Assembly (NCBI RefSeq): GCF_042652345.1
Contig: NZ_JBHSJJ010000015.1
Coordinates: forward strand, 62,001 to 126,000
Source of the DNA: Negadavirga shengliensis
GTDB lineage: Bacteria > Bacteroidota > Bacteroidia > Cytophagales > Cyclobacteriaceae
DNA: 64,000 nt
Direction of reading: 5' to 3'
The position numbers and the translations under genes were made by a program. Positions 24,991 through 33,146 of the stretch are shown here, piece by piece; within the stretch, counting starts at the first letter, position 1, and every line of letters starts with the position of its first letter. The notes beneath the pieces were generated by a model. The model did not search any database. It saw nothing but the letters and a program-made list of their open reading frames with translations, and was not told the DNA's origin.

Positions 24991-27900
24991 TCAAAACAGG
25001 TACCTCAGTCCTACCTGCATGCTCCATGTGGTATGAAAACCGCTTGCATTGATAAAAGGAGAAGCAGGCAACTCTCCGGAGACCCTGTTCATCGTAAAGT
25101 TGGGAGCAGCACTCACCGCGCCGGCCCTGGACAACAGGTTTTGGGCACCGTTAAGGTTTTGCTGGATTCCCCAGTTTCTGTTGAGCAGGTTTCCAAAATT
25201 CACCACATCCACACTGAGTTGCAACGTATTTCTTCTTCCTCCGACCTGGGTATATAGATCCTGAAGCACCCTGATATCCACCCTGTTAAGCCAAGGTGTC
25301 AGGAAAGCATTTCTGGGTACATATCCCCCCCTGTATTTTTCTAATCCGTTTTCAGCCACAAACCGGTCAAAGGCGGATAGCTGTTGCGCGGCAGAGTAAA
25401 CCACTTCTTCATTCTGCACGATATCCACAAAATTAAGATCTCTGGAATCTTTGGGAAGGTAGAGTAAATCCGCATTTATACCATCCCCATTGAGATCATT
25501 GCCATACACATAGGAGAACCGGCCCTGGTGGGCACCATCATAGAATATGCCGAAAGTGGTCGCCAACGAATTGGCATATTCTACCCTGTAGCTTACATTT
25601 CCTACAATTCGGTGAGGAATGGCAAAGTTGGAAATATGCAGCATCTGATCGTTGGGACTGTTGATGACAGGACTGGCTCCCCAAGCGGAAACCGCACTGG
25701 AACCGGCATTTGCCGTCACCTCCTGGGCCATAGAGTAGGTATAAAACAGCGAGCCACTGAGTCCTCTGTAATCCGGCACGGAAATCCCAACCGTACCGCT
25801 GAAACTATGCCCTTTCACATCGGTATTGGTAAGCACAGTCGCATTGTTTCCTCCCATGACACCGTTGTAGGCCGTGCTCTGTCCAGGAAGAAATATTTCC
25901 CTGGTATCTCCGTAGTCCCCCGTTTCGCCGCTGCTGCCGTAATCCATTCGGTTATTTGATCTCATCCTGTTGGCCCCGTACTGGAAAGCGGCATTGATGT
26001 CTCTGGTATAGAGCAGATCGGTAGTCAACACGAAGGAAGAATTGGGAATTTGGTAGTCCACGCCTAAGCTGGATCTCCAAACCATGGGCATTTTAAAACT
26101 TCTGTCAACCAATGCAAAAGATCCGGGTGCTCCTTCTGCGGGTGAAGAAATGAACACGTTCTCGCCCCCCTGGGGAGGGTTTTCTACGTAGTAATACGGG
26201 GAAGGTTGGAAGGTAATGTTATTGATCCAAGGGGCTACGTCGGCATAACTACCGGGCTCGATGGTATTTTGCAGCACACCGGAGTTGGTGGGCATATTTG
26301 TCAACCAAACAAAGGGTACCCTTCCTGAAAAAGCACCTGTCCCTCCGCGAATGATAAGACTTCTATCCCCGTTCACATCATAATTGAATCCGAATCGGGG
26401 AGACACCATTACCCTTGTTTTTGGCCATAAGCCGGAATCATAATTGGTGGGCATTCCATATTGGTTCATCAAGGTAATTTCATTGATCGATTCGTTTGGC
26501 GTTAGCTTGTTTAGGTAGATAGGCAATTCCGCACGCAATCCGAAAGTCAGGCTCAGGTCCTTATTCACCGAAAATTTATCCTGGGCATACAAAGATGCCA
26601 GGCCAAAATTGATTCTGGCGTAGGTTTCCTGACCTTCATAAGGATATGTCAAACCAAACATGATGGGGGAAACCTCATTGGGTGTACCTGTGGTGAGAAA
26701 ATCCGCCACGGAAGCATACCTGTAATACGAGGTCCCCATTCGGGTAAAGCTGTTGCCAAAATTCTGTACTTCAAATGCGCCACCCAAAGTGATGTTATGT
26801 TTTCCCTCTACATAATTCAGGTTATTGATGATCGAGTAGTTATTGTTAATGACATCATTATTGTAAGAGAAAAGCTCAGTACCGAAACTCATGTAGTTCA
26901 GTTCTTCGGTGTCCCCTTCATGCCTGATATCAACAAAGGGGAATATATGGCCTGAAGGCGTTGTTCTTCTGTCTTGTATTCTTGTGTAGGTGGCCAAAAA
27001 CTGGTTAGACCATTTCGAACTGAAATAGCTGTTAAGTTCGGCTGTCACTGATCTTACTGTGTTTTCAAATCCGTAATTCCCGTTTTCGAAAGTAATGGAA
27101 TTGAGGCCGACCCTGGCCCCTGCGGGAAAAGAAGCCCTTGGATGAGGGCCGGAAGTTGCATTGGCAAGCTGGTTGGAGATGCCTACGACCTGATTGTACC
27201 TCACGGCCAGTTTGTTCTTTTCGTCTATGTTCCAGTCTATTCTTGCCAAAACCTTGGTACTATGTTGTTTGGCTTCGTTGGCGTATCCCTCGTATCTCCC
27301 GGGATCATAACCCCACTGGTTGATGAGATGGTTACGGACAGCTTCGAGGTCTGATCTTCTCGTTCTTGCTATGTTATTTTCAGGGTCAGCTACCCCGTTT
27401 TCGGAGGGTCTCCAAAGATTAACTCCGGAGGCATTGGCGCCTGTATCTTCTTCCCTTTCAAAATTGACAAAGAAAAACAATCTGTTTTTGATGATGGGGC
27501 CTCCCAGTCTAAACCCGTAGTTTCTGGTCGCTGCTTCCACCCTTTCCAGTTCATTATCCCCGATTCTTCTGCCCTGAAAATCCTGATTTTTCAAAAACCC
27601 ATAGGCTGATCCTTTAAAGGTATTTGTTCCGCTTCTGGTCACCGCATTGATCCCCGCGCCGGTAAACCCACTTTGGACAACGTCAAAAGGGGCAATATTC
27701 ACGGTAATCTCTTCTATGGCATCCAGTGAGATGGGTTGTGAATTCCCACCCGGAAGCGGGTTGCTGCTCAGACCAAAACCGTTGTTGAAATTGGCGCCGT
27801 CAATTTGCAGGTTGTTGTATCTGGCATCCCGGCCGGCAAAAGAATTGCCGCTTGCCTGTGGGGTAAGCCTTGTGAAATCGAGAACGCTTCTGTTGATTTG

Positions 27901-28353
27901 AGGCAGGTTATTGATCTGCTCATTGGTGATGTTTGTGGCGGTCCCGGTTCTGTTGGAAGTAAAATCAGATCCCCGGGTCCCGGTAATCACCACTTCCTCC
28001 AACTGCGCATCGCTGTCCAAAAGCACCACATTCATGCTGTACGGCTCTCCCAGCCTCAAAACAATTCCCGCAAAAACCTGAGGCTCATATCCTATATAAC
28101 TCACTTCTATAGAATACGGTCCCCCTACACGAAGATTAGGGAGGTTAAATCTACCGTCAATATTAGTGACAGCACCGTAAACCGATCCGGAAGGCTCATG
28201 CACCGCTCTTACCGTTGCACCAATAAGGGTTTCTCCGTCCGAATCAGAAACCGATCCCTGGACAGAACTTGTCGTAACTTGTGGATAAGCCTGAGTTGCT
28301 ATCAAAACACACATCAAAGCCACAAGAAATTCTTTAAGTAATAATTGCCTCAT
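24991..28353 (-). CDS. TonB-dependent receptor with carboxypeptidase-like regulatory domain (Oar-like)
   Basis: A 1120-residue outer-membrane receptor. Signal peptide of about 24 residues (ending ATQAYPQ), then a carboxypeptidase-regulatory-like domain (GSVSDSDGETLIGATV, VSYIGYEPQVF) at about 30-115. A plug follows at about 120-240 (VVITGTRGSDF, then LPQINRSVLDFTRLTPQ), and then a large beta-barrel to an aromatic C-terminus (LRYLF). The plug and barrel style match the Oar-like class of receptors, which often export or take up proteins or peptides. No SusD partner is adjacent, so glycan import of the Sus type is less likely. Monocistronic. Confidence 0.9.
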   Translation of the reverse strand: MRQLLLKEFLVALMCVLIATQAYPQVTTSSVQGSVSDSDGETLIGATVRAVHEPSGSVYGAVTNIDGRFNLPNLRVGGPYSIEVSYIGYEPQVFAGIVLRLGEPYSMNVVLLDSDAQLEEVVITGTRGSDFTSNRTGTATNITNEQINNLPQINRSVLDFTRLTPQASGNSFAGRDARYNNLQIDGANFNNGFGLSSNPLPGGNSQPISLDAIEEITVNIAPFDVVQSGFTGAGINAVTRSGTNTFKGSAYGFLKNQDFQGRRIGDNELERVEAATRNYGFRLGGPIIKNRLFFFVNFEREEDTGANASGVNLWRPSENGVADPENNIARTRRSDLEAVRNHLINQWGYDPGRYEGYANEAKQHSTKVLARIDWNIDEKNKLAVRYNQVVGISNQLANATSGPHPRASFPAGARVGLNSITFENGNYGFENTVRSVTAELNSYFSSKWSNQFLATYTRIQDRRTTPSGHIFPFVDIRHEGDTEELNYMSFGTELFSYNNDVINNNYSIINNLNYVEGKHNITLGGAFEVQNFGNSFTRMGTSYYRYASVADFLTTGTPNEVSPIMFGLTYPYEGQETYARINFGLASLYAQDKFSVNKDLSLTFGLRAELPIYLNKLTPNESINEITLMNQYGMPTNYDSGLWPKTRVMVSPRFGFNYDVNGDRSLIIRGGTGAFSGRVPFVWLTNMPTNSGVLQNTIEPGSYADVAPWINNITFQPSPYYYVENPPQGGENVFISSPAEGAPGSFALVDRSFKMPMVWRSSLGVDYQIPNSSFVLTTDLLYTRDINAAFQYGANRMRSNNRMDYGSSGETGDYGDTREIFLPGQSTAYNGVMGGNNATVLTNTDVKGHSFSGTVGISVPDYRGLSGSLFYTYSMAQEVTANAGSSAVSAWGASPVINSPNDQMLHISNFAIPHRIVGNVSYRVEYANSLATTFGIFYDGAHQGRFSYVYGNDLNGDGINADLLYLPKDSRDLNFVDIVQNEEVVYSAAQQLSAFDRFVAENGLEKYRGGYVPRNAFLTPWLNRVDIRVLQDLYTQVGGRRNTLQLSVDVVNFGNLLNRNWGIQQNLNGAQNLLSRAGAVSAAPNFTMNRVSGELPASPFINASGFHTTWSMQVGLRYLF

Positions 28354-28730
28354 ATTTAATTTATTAATTGATAGAAATAGATAACTGCTTCAACAATTAG
28401 GCCATTTTGACGATACAAAGGTAGGTCTATAATCAGTCAATCTTCTTTTGAATCCATTAAGTTTTAATTTGTCTATACAAAAATACTTAACAAATCATTA
28501 ACATTAACTATAGTAGGAAATTTTTAGTAATGCCTATTTTCAATTTAATTAAAGAATTAAATATATGTATTTTTAAATTTAACTTATTATAAATTTCTTA
28601 TATGTGTCCATTCTATAATAGTATTTTGCCCCTAAACCTGCCCTTATTTGTTCCTTCCCCTGCATTTTTTTAGCCTGCTAAGAAATTCCCTTTTATATTT
28701 AAAATCCGTAAAACCAAAAAACCACCAACA
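28354..28730. other. AT-rich divergent intergenic region
   Basis: 377 bases between the TonB receptor (minus) and the YhhN gene (plus), strongly AT-rich from about 28430 to 28625. No gene or strong repeat is seen. It holds the receptor's likely -7 box at 28416-28423. Confidence 0.5.
28416..28423 (-). promoter_or_regulatory. -7 box of the TonB receptor promoter
   Basis: On the minus strand TACCTTTG matches TAnnTTTG, 62 bases upstream of the receptor start. A TTGACTG lies about 14 bases before it, closer than the normal -33 spacing. Confidence 0.45.
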
Positions 28731-29423
28731 ATGCAAAAAAAAGGAATTTTGTGGCTCTATTTGTTTTTGATTGCGGGGCTGGCTGATTTGGCATTTATCA
28801 TCCATCAGGAGGAAGGGCTGCGGTACTTCAGCAAACCCCTTATCATGACCGGCTTATTGGTCTATTTTCTTACCACCACGTCAGTGATCAAAGGAAGCAT
28901 TCTTAGAAAAAGTGTGGGAGCGGCGCTGGCATTTTCCCTCCTGGGTGATATTCTTCTTTTATTTCCCCCCTTGTTTTTGTTCGGATTAGGCGCTTTTCTG
29001 ATGACCCACATCTGTTATATCATTGCCTTTAAACTGACCCAGAATCATACCATCAATCTCATGAAGGTTAATTTCATCAAGATATTTTTTTATAACCTCC
29101 CCATTTATATCCTTTCTGCCTTTCTCTATTTTTTGATTCATAACCAGCTTCAGGATTTGAAAATACCGGTCATCATTTATATACTGGCGATCGTATTGAT
29201 GGCTACCATTGCCCGTGAAAGGTACGGGAGGACCAACCCCGGTAGTTTCTGGCAGGTGTTTCTGGGGGCCATGCTCTTTATGGCTTCAGATGGCATTTTA
29301 GCCCTGGACCAATTTTTCCACCCAATTCCCGACAGTTCCATTCTCGTCATGGGCACGTATATGCTCGCCCAGCTCCTGATCGTAATGGGCATCCGCAGTC
29401 ACCTCATAGCCGCAAAAAAATAA
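28731..29423 (+). CDS. Lysoplasmalogenase family protein (YhhN/TMEM86)
   Basis: A 230-residue polytopic membrane protein with about eight helices. The pattern ADLAFIIHQEEGLRYFSKPL, then SLLGDILLLFP, and AMLFMASDGILALDQF near the end matches the YhhN family, whose animal members hydrolyse lysoplasmalogens; conserved Asp residues sit in helices two, three and six. The bacterial substrate is not sure. The second to fourth codons include eight consecutive A bases. It is convergent with aspS. Confidence 0.85.
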   Translation: MQKKGILWLYLFLIAGLADLAFIIHQEEGLRYFSKPLIMTGLLVYFLTTTSVIKGSILRKSVGAALAFSLLGDILLLFPPLFLFGLGAFLMTHICYIIAFKLTQNHTINLMKVNFIKIFFYNLPIYILSAFLYFLIHNQLQDLKIPVIIYILAIVLMATIARERYGRTNPGSFWQVFLGAMLFMASDGILALDQFFHPIPDSSILVMGTYMLAQLLIVMGIRSHLIAAKK

Positions 29424-29506
29424 CCCCCAGGCCTTCCCTCTTTCTCTTTTAAACCTGAGCGGGTTAGGGTTTGGGGGTTGATATGGAATATCAGTAGGTT
29501 TTGTTT

Positions 29507-31264
29507 TTACCTGTTCTTGTTTATTAAGCCAATGGACAGTTCCTTTAGCTGTTCATCTGAAATACTGCTTGGGGAGTCAATCATCACGTCTTTGCCTGCG
29601 TTGTTTTTGGGAAAGGCTATAAAATCCCGGATAGAATCACTCCCTCCAAAAATAGCACAAAGCCTGTCAAAGCCAAAGGCAATGCCGCCATGCGGTGGCG
29701 CTCCGTATTCGAAAGCCTCCATCAGAAAACCGAATTGTTTCTGGGCTTCCTCCTCAGAAAAGCCTAAACGGCTAAACATGAGTTTTTGGGTATTCTTATC
29801 ATGTATTCTTATCGAGCCCCCGCCTATTTCCACGCCATTGATAACAAGGTCGTAGGCATTGGCACGGACTTTTCCCGGGTCTGTATCCAACAGTTCCATG
29901 TCCTCTTTTTTGGGGGAAGTGAAAGGATGATGCATGGCATGATATCTTTGCGTCTCCTCATCCCACTCAAGCAAGGGAAAATCCAAAATCCATAATGGCT
30001 TATACACTGATTTATCACGAAGGTTCAAGTCCTCTCCCATTTTAAGGCGGAGTTCGGAAAGCTGCTTACGGACAGTGGAGGCTTCACCGGAAAGCACCAA
30101 AAGCAGATCACCGGTTTGGGCGCCCATTTTCTCCGCCCAGGCCCCGAGATCCTGCTGGGAATAAAATTTGTCGACCGAGGATTTGAAAGTACCATCTGTA
30201 TTGCATTTTACGTAAACCAAGCCTTTGGCTCCTATTTGCGGCCTTTTCAACCAATTGGTCAACTCGTCCAGCTGTTTTCGGGTGTATTCACCGGCACCTT
30301 TGGCACAGATACCCACAACCAACTCGGCGGAATCAAACACATTAAATCCTCTGTTTTGAGCCAGTTCATTCAGCTCTGTGAAACGCATATCAAAACGGAT
30401 ATCAGGCTTGTCATTGCCATAGTACTTCATGGCATCGGCATAGCTCATCCGGGCAATCCTTTCCAATTCTATCCCCTTCACCGTGGAAAACAGATGCTTG
30501 ATCATTCCCTCAAAAGTCTGTAGTATGTCTTCCTGCTCGACAAAAGACATTTCGCAGTCTATCTGGGTAAATTCAGGCTGACGGTCAGCGCGCAGGTCTT
30601 CATCACGGAAGCATTTCACGATTTGAAAATACCTGTCAAAACCGCTGACCATGAGCAGCTGCTTGAACGTCTGGGGTGACTGAGGCAAAGCATAAAACTC
30701 TCCCGGATGAATCCGGCTTGGCACCACAAAATCCCTGGCTCCCTCGGGTGTAGACTTGATCAACACAGGCGTTTCCACCTCCATAAAACCCACACTATCC
30801 ATGTATTTTCTGGTTTCCTGCATCATTTTGTGTCGAAGGAGCAGCTTTTCACGCACCACATTTCTCCTTAAATCCAGGTAGCGGTACTTCATCCGGAGAT
30901 CCTCCCCACCATCGGTCTCATCTTCAATGATAAAAGGAGGTACTTTGGCCGCATTCAATATTCTCAACGACGAGGTTTTTATCTCAATGGCCCCTGTTGG
31001 TATTTTATCGTTTTTGGATGCCCTTTCTATGACATCCCCTTCTGCTTGCACGACGTATTCCCTACCCAATGAAGCTGCCTCTTCCAACAAGGTGTCTGAA
31101 GTACTGCCTTCCTCAAAAATCAATTGGGTAACGCCATATCGGTCCCTTAAATCTACCCAAATCAGTCCCCCTTTGTTTCTCACCCGCTGCACCCATCCCG
31201 TCAGGGTTACCTTTTTACCGACATCTGCCAGACGCAATTCTCCACAAGTATGTGTTCTAAGCAT
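29507..31264 (-). CDS. aspS: Aspartate--tRNA ligase
   Basis: Class II synthetase charging tRNA-Asp. An N-terminal OB-fold anticodon-binding domain (about 1-110, GWVQRVRNKGGLIWVDLRD) is followed by motif 2 (CFRDEDLRADRQPEFTQ near 213-230). The bacterial-type GAD insertion domain covers about 290-410, and motif 3 (GIAFGFDRL) is near 530. The length of 585 is the bacterial norm, and the GAD domain shows it is the bacterial type. Ends convergently with the YhhN gene. The region before it (31265-31494) is AT-rich and shared with the divergent M23 gene. Confidence 0.97.
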   Translation of the reverse strand: MLRTHTCGELRLADVGKKVTLTGWVQRVRNKGGLIWVDLRDRYGVTQLIFEEGSTSDTLLEEAASLGREYVVQAEGDVIERASKNDKIPTGAIEIKTSSLRILNAAKVPPFIIEDETDGGEDLRMKYRYLDLRRNVVREKLLLRHKMMQETRKYMDSVGFMEVETPVLIKSTPEGARDFVVPSRIHPGEFYALPQSPQTFKQLLMVSGFDRYFQIVKCFRDEDLRADRQPEFTQIDCEMSFVEQEDILQTFEGMIKHLFSTVKGIELERIARMSYADAMKYYGNDKPDIRFDMRFTELNELAQNRGFNVFDSAELVVGICAKGAGEYTRKQLDELTNWLKRPQIGAKGLVYVKCNTDGTFKSSVDKFYSQQDLGAWAEKMGAQTGDLLLVLSGEASTVRKQLSELRLKMGEDLNLRDKSVYKPLWILDFPLLEWDEETQRYHAMHHPFTSPKKEDMELLDTDPGKVRANAYDLVINGVEIGGGSIRIHDKNTQKLMFSRLGFSEEEAQKQFGFLMEAFEYGAPPHGGIAFGFDRLCAIFGGSDSIRDFIAFPKNNAGKDVMIDSPSSISDEQLKELSIGLINKNR

Positions 31265-31494
31265 ATTGTATTCTCTTTTTGATAGAAATTGAACGCCAAA
31301 GATAACAATTCGATTTAGAGATTGCTATTTTGTTAAATAGATTATAACTTTTGAAGAAGTCGAATAATAAATTTATAATCTGAACGTAATAATTACTATA
31401 TAAATCATCCCGCATAAAAACCCCGTAAAATTTGGTTTTTATGCAAAAAATGTGCTTTTTTTGTAAACTGAACCTCATCTGAACATTCGCCTGC

Positions 31495-32766
31495 ATGAAG
31501 AAAAATTGGATCTATGTAAGTCTGCTACTGCTAGCCGGTGCCGCCGTGGGCATGTACAGACTCAACGCCACCGACCATCCCGAGATTGAAGAAGAACTGA
31601 TTGTTGAAGAATTGCCCCTGATACCGGAAGAAACCCTACTGTACGGAATCAACGTTGACGGACTTGACATTATAGAAGGAGTAGTTAAGAGAAACCAGAC
31701 GCTCTCCACGATATTGGCACCTTTTAATGTCCCGTACCAGATTATAGACGAAATAGCCAGAAAGTCCAAAGATATTTTTGATGTCAAAAAAATCGCTTTT
31801 AACAAAAAGTACACGGTATTGACCCCTAAGGATTCCTCCCAAGCCCAATTTTTTATTTATGAGCCCAACCCCACAGAATTTGTGGTTTTTAAACTGGATG
31901 AAAGGGAAATTTATATGGAAAACAAACCCATTGAATTTCGGAAAAAAGAAATAGGAGGAACCATAAGCAGCTCTTTGTATGTAAACATGACCCAACTGGG
32001 GCTCACTCCCGACCTGATAGACCAATTTGCCGATCTTTATGGCTGGACCGTGGATTTTCAGCGCCTCCAAAAGGGAGATAAATTCAAAGTAGTGTTTAAT
32101 GAAAAACTTGTAGATGATCAGGTAGTCGGCGTGGATGAAATCGAAGTGGCTTATTTTGAGCACATGGGTGTACCTTACCATGCCATACCTTTTGAACAAA
32201 ACGGCCAGGTTTCCTATTTCGACCAGGAAGGAAACAGCCTGAAAAAAGCTTTTTTGAGAGATCCGCTCAAATTTTCGAGAATCAGTTCGAGATACAGTCT
32301 GAGCCGGTTCCATCCCGTTCAAAAACGATATAAACCCCACCTCGGTACAGACTACGCCGCCCCTTCGGGTACAGAAATCAGGTCCGTGGGTGATGGAACG
32401 GTGGTTGAAGCCGGCTATTCAGGTGGAAACGGCAACTATGTCAAAATCAAGCACAATGCTACTTATACCACCCAATATCTACACATGTCCAAATTCGGCA
32501 AGGGGATAAAAAAAGGAACCAGGGTGAAGCAAGGGCAGGTCATTGGGTACGTGGGAAGCACCGGCTTGGCCACAGGGCCCCATTTATGCTTTAGGTTTTG
32601 GAAACATGGCAAGCAAGTGGATTGGCTGAAGGAAAAAATCCCTCCATCTGAACCTATTGCTAAAGAAAACAAGATGGCTTACGAAAACATCCTCGCAGAA
32701 AAGCTGTCTCAACTGGCCGCCATCCCTTATTCTGATCCCATGGAATTGTTGACCAGCGCAGAATAA
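31495..32766 (+). CDS. M23 family metallopeptidase with HxC in place of HxH
   Basis: A 423-residue envelope protein with an N-terminal signal/anchor (about 5-22), a long middle region with a LysM-like or OapA-like feel (about 60-260), and a LytM/M23 peptidase domain at about 275-395. The first zinc motif HLGTD is intact (His282, Asp286). The second motif, normally HxH, reads H-L-C (His363, Cys365) in GPHLCFRFW. Cys could replace His as a zinc ligand or activity could be lost. A similar Cys variant may be common in Bacteroidota (from memory). Likely role: peptidoglycan hydrolysis or regulation of it. Single gene, ended by a strong terminator. Confidence 0.85.
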   Translation: MKKNWIYVSLLLLAGAAVGMYRLNATDHPEIEEELIVEELPLIPEETLLYGINVDGLDIIEGVVKRNQTLSTILAPFNVPYQIIDEIARKSKDIFDVKKIAFNKKYTVLTPKDSSQAQFFIYEPNPTEFVVFKLDEREIYMENKPIEFRKKEIGGTISSSLYVNMTQLGLTPDLIDQFADLYGWTVDFQRLQKGDKFKVVFNEKLVDDQVVGVDEIEVAYFEHMGVPYHAIPFEQNGQVSYFDQEGNSLKKAFLRDPLKFSRISSRYSLSRFHPVQKRYKPHLGTDYAAPSGTEIRSVGDGTVVEAGYSGGNGNYVKIKHNATYTTQYLHMSKFGKGIKKGTRVKQGQVIGYVGSTGLATGPHLCFRFWKHGKQVDWLKEKIPPSEPIAKENKMAYENILAEKLSQLAAIPYSDPMELLTSAE

Positions 32767-32782
32767 CAAACAGTACTGTCTT

Positions 32783-32839
32783 GGTTCGACGTTAACTATC
32801 AAAAATTTTAAACAGCAGTAAAACCTGCGTAGCGGGTGG
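32783..32839 (+). repeat. Dispersed intergenic repeat, copy 2
   Basis: 57 bases beginning GGTTCGACG, aligned without gaps to 20181-20237 at about 75% identity by hand count. It starts 17 bases after the M23 peptidase stop codon and ends before the terminator hairpin, so it is part of that mRNA's 3' end. Confidence 0.5.
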
Positions 32840-32863
32840 ATAAAACCCCGGAAATTTATGGTA

Positions 32864-32895
32864 AGATGGGCCGGTCTGTTTGAACCGGCCCATCT
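32864..32895 (+). terminator. Terminator of the M23 peptidase gene
   Basis: AGATGGGCCGGT (32864-32875) pairs perfectly with ACCGGCCCATCT (32884-32895), a GC-rich 12-bp stem with an 8-base loop, followed by TTATTTTAC. Confidence 0.88.
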
Positions 32896-33009
32896 TTATT
32901 TTACTGCTGTGCACATTCAGACCTGCCGCTTTTCTCTGCCGCTTTTCAAATCAGGCGAATGAATTCCCGTAAAGGTGATGTTTGCTTTTTTATCATCTAT
33001 AATATGAGA

Positions 33010-33040
33010 AAATCCGGTCATCATATAGACAACCGGATTT
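33010..33040 (-). terminator. Terminator of the OmpA operon
   Basis: AAATCCGGT (33010-33018) pairs with ACCGGATTT (33032-33040). On the minus strand, the stem ends in TTT followed by TCTC. It lies about 105 bases after the stop of the OmpA-domain gene. Confidence 0.5.
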
Positions 33041-33146
33041 ACAGCCTCTGATAGGGCAATCATAAAACAGTGTTATTAAACCCTTACCGGCGTCCCACCT
33101 TGCCCATAAGGATGATCCATTCCCTATCCTAAAAATAGTCTGTCCT

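Larger units (their letters stand above)
32767..33146. other. Intergenic region between convergent genes
   Basis: 380 bases with no gene. They hold the second copy of the dispersed repeat (32783-32839), the terminator of the M23 gene (32864-32895) and a hairpin for the OmpA gene (33010-33040). Confidence 0.6.

Noticed and set aside
28735..28742. A run of eight A bases in the first codons of the YhhN gene as a phase-variable tract
   Set aside because: The run is short and the genome is AT-rich; no sign of variation can be seen in one sequence.
29422..29479. AACCCCCA and TGGGGGTT arms between the YhhN and aspS genes
   Set aside because: An 8-bp stem with a 42-base loop is weak, although convergent termination must happen here.
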